From NCBI RefSeq assembly GCF_004364555.1, contig NZ_SOAM01000001.1, forward strand, positions 310,001-374,000: a DNA stretch of 64,000 nt. The letters run 5' to 3'. The stretch is from Amnibacterium kyonggiense. GTDB lineage: Bacteria > Actinomycetota > Actinomycetes > Actinomycetales > Microbacteriaceae. A program made the position numbers and the translations under genes. Under the pieces are notes generated by a model, which made no database searches, was not told the DNA's origin, and saw only the letters and a program-made list of their open reading frames with translations. Below, in pieces: positions 57,979 through 64,000 of this stretch (position 1 is its first letter; every line of letters starts with the position of its first letter).

Positions 57979-60014
57979 GCGGCGGCCGCCCGGGGCTGCC
58001 GGCGCCGCTTCACGTTGCGGTACACCCCGATCGCCAGCAGCACGGCCAGCGCGCCGAGCAGGCCGATCGCGACGATCGTGTCGAAGCCGGCGCGCACCGT
58101 GGCGCCGCGGTTCAACGTGGTGCCGATCGCCGTGCCGTCCGGCGTGGTGAGGCTGAGGGTCAGGTCGGTGCGGCCGTTCCGGATCGACTTGAACGGGAGG
58201 ATGCCCGGCGCGCGGCCCTTCGCCGGCACCGTCACCTGCACCGTCCGGTCCGTGAACTGCACCGCGCCGTTGCTGACGCTGCCGTGGACCACCACCCGCA
58301 CCGGCACGGACAGCGCGTTCGTGACGAAGATCTTGAGGTTCCCGTCGTTGCCGATGAAGTTGAAGTCGGAGCCGTTCGCGAGCGCCACCTCGTCCAGCAG
58401 GCCGTCGAACGCCGTGGTCGCGGCGGTCGCGGCGGTCCGCCAGCCGGCGTCGTCCTGACGCCACGCCGTGGACAGGGTCGCGAGGAGGGCGAGCCGGTTC
58501 GGGGCCGTCACGGTCGCCGCGCCGGCGACGACCGCCTTCCCGAGCTCCTGGACGCCGCGCTCGCCGGCGACGAGGGCCTTCGCCGTCGCGACCTGCGACC
58601 GCTGGACCGTCCCCGCCTTCAGCTGCACGGTCACGGCGTCCGAGGCCGAGCCGAGCCCCGCGAGCGTCGTCGGGCGCACCCAGGGTTCGTCGCCGAGCCG
58701 CCGGAGCACGTCGTCGAGGTGCGGAGCGGTCGTCCCGCGCGCGACCGCCGCGAGCAGCGCGGAGGTCTCCCCGTTCACGGCGGACGTGGCGAGCAGGCCG
58801 CTGAGCTCCGCGAGCGCCGCGTCCGCCGCGACGCCCGTGCCGCCCGCGGTGGCGAGCAGGGACGAGACGGTCGGGTCGGCGACGAGCACGTCCGTCGAGC
58901 CGATCCGGGCGAGGGGGCCGGAGGCGCGGCGGGTGGCGGTGTCGCTCAGGTCGTTCGACGACAGCAGCACCGACGACGATCCGAGGGCCGTGAGGTCGGC
59001 CCCGCTCGTCGTGCCGGGGACGGGCCATGCGACCTCCCGGTCGGACCAGTTCCACTCGGTGAGGTCGGCGGCGGTGCTCGGCGTCGCGGCCGGCGTCGCG
59101 GTCGGTGCCGGCGTGGGGCCGTCGGTCGCGGTGCTCGCGAGCCCCACGCCGGCGAAGCTCGTCGGCTCGAGCGAGGAGGGCGCGCCGGCGGCCCGGGCGA
59201 GCGTCAGGTCCGTGTCCGCGTACGGCAGGCGCAGGAACTCGTTCGGCAGGCCGCGGAGGGTCGACAGGAAGCCGGCGACGTCCGGCGGGGCGGCGTCGCC
59301 CGCGAGCCGGATGGACGCGAGCACCTCCGGGTCCAGCGCGACCGCCGCCTGCGGGTCCGCCTGCGCGGCGCGCAGCGCGATGCCCCACGCGCCGTCCGGG
59401 GAGACCAGCTCCTCCTGCTTCGCCGCGTCGACCACGCCGGTGCCGTTCGGGGGAGCGCCGAGCGGGATCACCGCGGCCAGCCCGACCGAGGCCTTCGACC
59501 CCTGCATGTTGACGATCGCGGACTGGGCGAAGACCTTGGCGGCCCTGCCCGACGGGCCCGCCGCGTACTGCACGTACAGCGTGCGAGCCCCGCTCGGCGC
59601 GGTGAGGATGCCGGAGAGGTCGTCGTACTTCTCGGTGAGGCGGACGGTGGTGGAGTCCCCGGCACCCAGCGCCTTCACCGACGCGTGCGCGCGGAGGAGC
59701 TTCCCCTGGAGCGCCTCGAGCGGAACGGCCGGAGCGATCGACGTCAGGAGGGACGCGGTGCTGGCCGCAGGCGCCGCATCGACCGCCAGGCTCACCAGCC
59801 CGGACGGCAGCGCCGCGGTGCCGGTGTTCGTGACGACGACCGTCACGCCCAGGTCCTTGCCGCTCCGGACCACGCCGCCGCCGTCCGGGGCGACGACGAC
59901 CGAGGCGGGCTCGGTCGCGGCGCGCGCCGACGGCGCGGCGACCGGGGCCGCGGCCAGGCCGACGGTGGCGACGACCGAGGCGAGCAGGGCCGCGAGCACG
60001 CGGCTCGCGGTCAC
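57975..60014 (-). CDS. DUF6049 secreted/membrane-anchored protein
   Basis: This 679-residue envelope protein starts with a GTG and a signal peptide (SRVLAALLASVVATVGLAAA, cleavage near SARA-A). A large external region follows, with beta-rich parts (VVVAPDGGGVVRSGKDLGV, LYVQYAAGPSG) and a C-terminal transmembrane helix (about 645-665) followed by a basic tail (KRRRQPRAAAA). It corresponds to the protein encoded ahead of murJ in mycobacteria (the Rv3909 position). The stop overlaps murJ. A role alongside MurJ in the envelope is inferred only from conserved linkage. Confidence 0.85.
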   Translation of the reverse strand: MTASRVLAALLASVVATVGLAAAPVAAPSARAATEPASVVVAPDGGGVVRSGKDLGVTVVVTNTGTAALPSGLVSLAVDAAPAASTASLLTSIAPAVPLEALQGKLLRAHASVKALGAGDSTTVRLTEKYDDLSGILTAPSGARTLYVQYAAGPSGRAAKVFAQSAIVNMQGSKASVGLAAVIPLGAPPNGTGVVDAAKQEELVSPDGAWGIALRAAQADPQAAVALDPEVLASIRLAGDAAPPDVAGFLSTLRGLPNEFLRLPYADTDLTLARAAGAPSSLEPTSFAGVGLASTATDGPTPAPTATPAATPSTAADLTEWNWSDREVAWPVPGTTSGADLTALGSSSVLLSSNDLSDTATRRASGPLARIGSTDVLVADPTVSSLLATAGGTGVAADAALAELSGLLATSAVNGETSALLAAVARGTTAPHLDDVLRRLGDEPWVRPTTLAGLGSASDAVTVQLKAGTVQRSQVATAKALVAGERGVQELGKAVVAGAATVTAPNRLALLATLSTAWRQDDAGWRTAATAATTAFDGLLDEVALANGSDFNFIGNDGNLKIFVTNALSVPVRVVVHGSVSNGAVQFTDRTVQVTVPAKGRAPGILPFKSIRNGRTDLTLSLTTPDGTAIGTTLNRGATVRAGFDTIVAIGLLGALAVLLAIGVYRNVKRRRQPRAAAA

Positions 60015-60107
60015 CGACCGATGCCGGGCGCGCGCTCGCTGGGCTCCGACATGCGGGCGAGTGTACGGAAGGCGTCCCCCGGCCGGGGGATGCCGCGCCC
60101 ACCTCCA

Positions 60108-60113
60108 TAGGCT
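60108..60113 (+). promoter_or_regulatory. Candidate -10 box of cca
   Basis: TAGGCT ends 6 nt before the cca ATG, in the 105-bp gap divergent to the DUF6049 gene. Confidence 0.45.
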
Positions 60114-60119
60114 GGTCCC

Positions 60120-61550
60120 ATGCACCCCGTGGCCGCCGCCGCGCCGCGGCTGACGGCGCTCGCCGAGCGCGAGTCGGTGCGTCGGGTCGTCGAGGCGTTC
60201 ACCGCCGCGGGCCAGGAGATCGCGCTCGTCGGCGGTCCGGTCCGGGACGCGCTGCTCGACCGCCCGGTGACCGACATCGACCTCACGACCTCCGCGCGGC
60301 CCGACGACTCGGCGGCCGTGCTCCGCCCCGTCGCCTCGGCGATGTGGGACGTCGGCCGGGCGTTCGGCACGGTCGCCGTGCGCGTCGCGGGCGACTCGGT
60401 CGAGGTGACGACCTACCGCCAGGACGCCTATGTGCCGTCCTCCCGGAAGCCGGAGGTCGTGTTCGGCGACACGCTCGACGGCGACCTGCGGCGCCGCGAC
60501 TTCACCGTCAACGCCATCGCGGTCCGTCTGCCGTCGCTCGCCATCGTCGACCCGACCGACGGCATCGCCGCCCTGATGGACCGCCGGCTCACGACGCCCT
60601 CGCCCGCCGTGGAGTCGTTCGACGAGGACCCGCTCCGCATGCTCCGCGCGGCCCGCTTCACCGCGCAGCTCGGGTTCACGCTCGACGACGAGGGGCGCCG
60701 GGCGATGACGGCGCTGGCGCCGCGCATCGAGGTCGTGTCGGCGGAGCGCGTCCGCGAGGAGCTGGTGAAGCTCGTCTCCACCGACCGCCCCGGGGAGGGC
60801 CTCGAGCTGCTCGTCGACACCGGGCTCGCGGACCTGGTGCTGCCGGAGCTGCCCGCGCTCCGCCTGACGAAGGACGGCGAGCACCGGCACAAGGACGTCT
60901 ACCAGCACAGCCTCCAGGTGCTGCAGCAGGCGATCGACCTCGAGCACGAGCGCTTCCCGGGCGCCGCGCCCGACGTCGTGCTGCGGATCGCGGCGCTGCT
61001 GCACGACATCGGGAAGCCGGCGACTCGGCGGTTCGAGGCGGGCGGCGTCGTCACGTTCCACCACCACGACGTGGTCGGGGCGAAGCTGGCGCGGAAGCGG
61101 CTGAAGGCGCTGCGCTTCCCCAACGCCGACATCGACCGGATCGCGAAGCTCATCGAGCTGCACCAGCGCTTCTTCGGCTACGGCGAGGGCGCGTGGACGG
61201 ACTCCGCGGTGCGCCGCTACGTGCGCGACGCCGGCGATCTCCTGCCGCAGCTGCACATCCTCACGCGCGCCGACGTGACGACGCGCAACGAGCGCAAGGC
61301 CCGGCGCCTCGCCGCCGCGTACCAGGACCTCGAGGAGCGCATCGAGCGCCTGCAGGAGCAGGAGGAGCTCGACGCGATCCGACCCGACCTCGACGGCGAG
61401 GCGATCATGCGGATCCTCGGCGTGCGCCCCGGACCCGAGGTGGGTGCTGCCTACCGCTTCCTCCTCGACCTCCGCCTCGAGGAGGGGCCGCTCGGCGAGG
61501 AGGAGGCGGAGCGCCGCCTCCGCGCGTGGCGGGCGGAGCGCTCGGGCTGA
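60120..61550 (+). CDS. cca: CCA tRNA nucleotidyltransferase
   Basis: This enzyme adds or repairs the 3' CCA of tRNAs, which is needed here because the three tRNA genes in the window lack it. The 476-residue protein has the class II nucleotidyltransferase head ([15 protein letters not shown], the metal-binding DIDL pair, [15 protein letters not shown]), [13 protein letters not shown], and an HD domain ([24 protein letters not shown]). The start ATG follows a leaderless-type box. In relatives a NUDIX gene lies between this gene and DUF6049; it is absent here. Confidence 0.94.
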   Translation: MHPVAAAAPRLTALAERESVRRVVEAFTAAGQEIALVGGPVRDALLDRPVTDIDLTTSARPDDSAAVLRPVASAMWDVGRAFGTVAVRVAGDSVEVTTYRQDAYVPSSRKPEVVFGDTLDGDLRRRDFTVNAIAVRLPSLAIVDPTDGIAALMDRRLTTPSPAVESFDEDPLRMLRAARFTAQLGFTLDDEGRRAMTALAPRIEVVSAERVREELVKLVSTDRPGEGLELLVDTGLADLVLPELPALRLTKDGEHRHKDVYQHSLQVLQQAIDLEHERFPGAAPDVVLRIAALLHDIGKPATRRFEAGGVVTFHHHDVVGAKLARKRLKALRFPNADIDRIAKLIELHQRFFGYGEGAWTDSAVRRYVRDAGDLLPQLHILTRADVTTRNERKARRLAAAYQDLEERIERLQEQEELDAIRPDLDGEAIMRILGVRPGPEVGAAYRFLLDLRLEEGPLGEEEAERRLRAWRAERSG

Positions 61551-61701
61551 CCGGGCCCGCACCGCACCTCCGAGACGGAGCACGCCCCCGCATGGGCTAC
61601 GCTGTTGCGGTTGCCCGGGCGGCGTCAGCATGCCCGGACACGGTTTCACACCCTCCTGCCACGGATCGTCCGTGGCCGTTCAGACCAGAGGAGGTGGGGT
61701 A

Positions 61702-62118
61702 GTGACGCAGAAGTACGAGCTCATGGTCATCCTGGACCCGAGCATCGATGAGCGGACCGTCGCGCCCAGCTTGGACCGGTTCCTGGGTGTCATCCGCAAT
61801 GACGGTGGCACGGTCGACAACGTCGACATCTGGGGCCGACGCCGGCTGGCGTACGAGATCGCGAAGCACACCGAGGGCATCTACGCCGTCGTGCAGCTGA
61901 CCGCGACCAGCGAGACCACGCAGGAGCTCAACCGGCAGCTGGGCCTCTCCGAGGCCGTGCTCCGCACGAAGGTGCTCCGCGCGGACGAGGCGGTCGCGTC
62001 GATCGGCAAGCCGAACGACAACGCCGGCGAGCCGCGCCCCGAGCGCAGCGAGCGTCCGGACCGGGGCGACCGCGGCTCCCGCGGTCCCCGCGCGCCCCGC
62101 CCCGCGACCGCGAGGTAG
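61702..62118 (+). CDS. rpsF: 30S ribosomal protein S6
   Basis: This 138-residue protein binds S18 on the small-subunit platform. [19 protein letters not shown] opens the protein and [19 protein letters not shown] and [10 protein letters not shown] follow, matching S6. A C-terminal tail of about 35 residues is charged and repetitive ([17 protein letters not shown]). The start is a GTG with a strong GAGGAGGTG upstream. It begins the rpsF-ssb-rpsR-rplI operon; a TACGCT box at 61598-61603 may be its -10. Confidence 0.94.
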   Translation: MTQKYELMVILDPSIDERTVAPSLDRFLGVIRNDGGTVDNVDIWGRRRLAYEIAKHTEGIYAVVQLTATSETTQELNRQLGLSEAVLRTKVLRADEAVASIGKPNDNAGEPRPERSERPDRGDRGSRGPRAPRPATAR

Positions 62119-62124
62119 TCGGTC

Positions 62125-62676
62125 GTGGCGGGCGAGACCATCATCACGGTCGTCGGCAACCTGACCGCCGATCCGGAGCTGCGCTACACGCAGAACGGGC
62201 TCGCGGTCGCGAACTTCACGATCGCCTCGACGCCGCGCAGCTTCGACCGCGCGAGCAACGAGTGGAAGGACGGCGAAGCGCTGTTCCTCCGCGCGAGCGT
62301 GTGGCGCGACTTCGCCGAGCACGTCGCCGGCTCGCTGACGAAGGGCTCCCGCGTCATCGCGACCGGGCGCCTCAAGCAGCGCAGCTACCAGGACCGCGAG
62401 GGCCAGAACCGGACCTCGATCGAGCTGGAGGTCGACGAGATCGGCCCGTCGCTCCGGTACGCGACCGCGCAGGTCACGCGCGCCAGCGGTGGTGGCGGCG
62501 GAGGCCGCGGCCAGGTCGGCGGCGGTGGTGGCGGCGGCGGTCGTCCGCAGTCGGCGCCGCAGGACGACCCGTGGGGCGCTCCTTCGGGCGGCGGCACCAG
62601 CGGCGGTGGCAACACCGGTGGCGGCAACGACGGGTGGAGCACCCCCGGCGCCTACGACGACGAGACCCCCTTCTGA
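62125..62676 (+). CDS. ssb: Single-stranded DNA-binding protein
   Basis: This 183-residue SSB has an N-terminal OB fold (about 1-110: [58 protein letters not shown]). A glycine-rich flexible linker (about 118-170) leads to the acidic partner-binding tip DDETPF. It starts with a GTG 6 bp after rpsF, between ribosomal genes as in most bacteria. Confidence 0.96.
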   Translation: MAGETIITVVGNLTADPELRYTQNGLAVANFTIASTPRSFDRASNEWKDGEALFLRASVWRDFAEHVAGSLTKGSRVIATGRLKQRSYQDREGQNRTSIELEVDEIGPSLRYATAQVTRASGGGGGGRGQVGGGGGGGGRPQSAPQDDPWGAPSGGGTSGGGNTGGGNDGWSTPGAYDDETPF

Positions 62677-62721
62677 GTCCCGTCCCCTCTCAACAACTTC
62701 TTCTGACGTAAGGAAACGAAC

Positions 62722-62979
62722 ATGGCTGGCAAGTCGCGCGGCGACAGCCGCAAGCCCCGGACCAAGGGCGGCAAGCCCGTCGCTCCGGCGAAGCGCATCA
62801 AGGTCGGGGTGATCGACTACAAGGACGTCGCCACCCTGCGCAAGTTCATCTCGGAGCGCGGCAAGATCCGCGCCCGCCGCATCACCGGCGTCTCGGTGCA
62901 GGAGCAGCGGCTCATCGCCCGCGCGGTCAAGAACGCGCGCGAGATGGCGCTGCTCCCCTACTCCGGCTCCGGCCGCTGA
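62722..62979 (+). CDS. rpsR: 30S ribosomal protein S18
   Basis: This 85-residue basic protein forms the S6-S18 pair. The core [39 protein letters not shown] and [14 protein letters not shown] are conserved. It lacks zinc-binding cysteines, as in C-minus forms. It has an ATG start with GTAAGGAAACGAAC upstream. Confidence 0.97.
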   Translation: MAGKSRGDSRKPRTKGGKPVAPAKRIKVGVIDYKDVATLRKFISERGKIRARRITGVSVQEQRLIARAVKNAREMALLPYSGSGR

Positions 62980-62994
62980 TCGGGGGCTGATCTC

Positions 62995-63453
62995 ATGGCA
63001 ACCACCAAGCTGATCCTGACGCACGAGGTCTCCGGCCTCGGCAGCGCCGGCGACGTCGTCGAGGTGAAGGGCGGCTACGCCCGCAACTACCTCGTCCCGC
63101 AGGGCTTCGCGACCCCGTGGACCCGCGGCGGCCAGAAGCAGGTCGACCAGATCGCCAAGGCCCGCAAGGCGCGCGCCGCGGCGTCGCTCGAGGAGGCGCA
63201 GGCCACGAAGGCTCGCCTCGAGGCGCAGCCCGTCCGCATCCAGGTCCGCACGGGCCAGGCCGGCCGGCTCTTCGGCTCGGTCTCCACGGCCGACGTCGCC
63301 GACGCGGTGTCGGCCGCGGGCCTCGGCAGCATCGACCGCCGCACGGTCGAGTTCGCCGCACCGGTGCGCTCCACGGGCACGCACGAGGCCACCGTCCGCC
63401 TCCGTGAGGACGTCACCGCGTCCCTCACGCTGGAGGTCGTCGGCAAGCGCTGA
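62995..63453 (+). CDS. rplI: 50S ribosomal protein L9
   Basis: This 152-residue protein has the N-terminal RNA-binding domain ([34 protein letters not shown]), a long connecting helix (about 45-78) and a C-terminal domain ([24 protein letters not shown]). The start is an ATG. A strong hairpin terminates the operon 12 bp after the stop. Confidence 0.97.
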   Translation: MATTKLILTHEVSGLGSAGDVVEVKGGYARNYLVPQGFATPWTRGGQKQVDQIAKARKARAAASLEEAQATKARLEAQPVRIQVRTGQAGRLFGSVSTADVADAVSAAGLGSIDRRTVEFAAPVRSTGTHEATVRLREDVTASLTLEVVGKR

Positions 63454-63465
63454 CCCGCTCTCCGC

Positions 63466-63504
63466 ACGAACGGCGCCGACCCGGTCAGGGGCGGCGCCGT
63501 TCGT
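63466..63504 (+). terminator. Hairpin terminator after rplI
   Basis: Thirteen-nt perfect arms ACGAACGGCGCCG (63466-63478) and CGGCGCCGTTCGT (63492-63504) end the ribosomal operon. There is no clear T-run after it. Confidence 0.75.
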
Positions 63505-63906
63505 CGTCTCCCGGGGCCTCCACGGCCGCGCGAGCCGTTCCCGATTCGTCGACACGCGTTCATCCGTGCGCTCGGCACCGGACCCCGACACGCCGTCCGC
63601 GTTGTGTGCGGAAAACTCCGCACGAGTTATCCCCAGGACTTCCTGTGCAGTTCTCCGTCCCTGATCAGGGGCGGTTTCAGGCTGGCTTCCAGGGTTCTTC
63701 AGCCCGACTTCTCCACAGGGCTTCCACATGGGTACAACCGGTTCCCGCGCGCGTCGTCCACAAGGCCGTGCACAGGGCCTCGCGTACCTTCTCCCGGATC
63801 CGGCACGCCGCTCTCGGGATGTCCGGGCCCGGTGCTAGACCACGGAGGCGGGCGGGCGGCGGAGCGGCCGACGCGGCGACCGGAGTGAAGGGGGAGACGG
63901 ACCGGC
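63505..63906. promoter_or_regulatory. dnaB upstream region with DnaA-box-like sites
   Basis: No gene is visible in these 400 bp. The section contains a GTGCGGA/TCCGCAC dyad (63606-63612 and 63617-63623) and TTATCCCCA (63627-63635), one mismatch from a DnaA box. Several TCCACA motifs occur near 63713, 63725 and 63758. A GGGGGAG ribosome-binding site precedes dnaB. Confidence 0.45.
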
Positions 63907-64000
63907 ATGTCGATGACGGAGTGGGACACCGCTGCGCCCGAGAGCGGGCCGTGGGACGACCAGGACGGCAGGAGGAAGGAGCGGACGCCTCCGCACAACC
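63907..64000 (+). CDS. dnaB: Replicative DNA helicase DnaB, N-terminal fragment
   Basis: Only the first 31 codons are in the window; the gene continues past the right edge. The product opens MSMTEWDTAAPESG and reaches RTPPHN, the start of the conserved (R)xPPHNxxAEQ helix of DnaB. Position after rplI, as in many bacteria, supports the call. It carries the fork helicase and is probably loaded through the DciA-type protein encoded at 40381. GGGGGAG stands 12 nt before the ATG; a second in-frame ATG lies 6 nt on. Confidence 0.8.
   Translation, partial: MSMTEWDTAAPESGPWDDQDGRRKERTPPHN

Overview
The window is one continuous stretch of very GC-rich chromosome from a Gram-positive actinobacterium, most likely a member of the Microbacteriaceae or a close Micrococcales relative. 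The evidence is gene content and order: NucS instead of MutS/MutL, CrgA, the DUF3566 protein behind gyrA, a short GndA-type 6-phosphogluconate dehydrogenase between recF and dnaN, the fhaA-fhaB-pstP-rodA-pbpA-pknA-pknB cluster, and a DUF6049-murJ-trxB-trxA block. It spans the replication origin. Codon use looks even throughout, and I see no prophage, insertion sequence, integrase or CRISPR array.

Layout. 1-2662: divergent haem genes (hemE-hemG leftward, hemA rightward). 2669-14551: mixed metabolic and accessory genes: a beta-lactamase-fold protein, an M13 peptidase, an EamA transporter, NucS, a secreted beta-helix protein, a HAD phosphatase, zwf, a membrane Ser/Thr kinase and a DUF2945 protein. 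14607-14690: tRNA-Leu. 14882-23769: the FHA/PP2C/kinase and septal/elongation cell-wall operon. 23766-27020: pabA/trpG, crgA, rhomboid, ppiA and an unknown membrane protein. 27084-32187: a LysR regulator divergent from putA, then a DUF6197-like gene. 32194-34271: a TasA-like secreted protein and a SipW-type signal peptidase carrying an unusual C-terminal extension. Two tRNAs (Ala, Ile) follow. 35044-46255, all leftward: DUF3566-gyrA-gyrB-dciA-recF-gnd-dnaN, oriC, dnaA. 46641-51617, all rightward: rpmH-rnpA-yidD-yidC-jag-rsmG-parA-parB. 51652-60014: a ComB-family phosphatase, ddl, an aminotransferase, trxA, trxB, murJ and DUF6049. 60120-64000: cca, then rpsF-ssb-rpsR-rplI and the start of dnaB.

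How the genes work together. The origin block supplies initiation (DnaA), the clamp (DnaN), repair (RecF), helicase recruitment (DciA), topology (GyrAB), origin segregation (ParAB) and membrane-protein insertion (YidC). The kinase operon links PASTA-domain sensing by PknB to peptidoglycan synthesis (RodA, PbpA); MurJ and Ddl feed the same pathway. Zwf and Gnd are the two oxidative pentose phosphate dehydrogenases.

Most notable: (1) a SipW-type signal peptidase fused in one reading frame to what looks like its own substrate, namely a hydrophobic signal segment, a YSAVSS cleavage-type sequence and a LamG-like domain, next to a free TasA-like substrate; (2) two families of related intergenic palindromes lying just downstream of stop codons (cores GATACGGAGA and CAGCAGGAA); (3) repeated TAnnnT boxes 6-8 nt before start codons, which points to many leaderless transcripts; (4) DnaA-box clusters outside oriC, in the crgA-rhomboid gap and upstream of dnaB.
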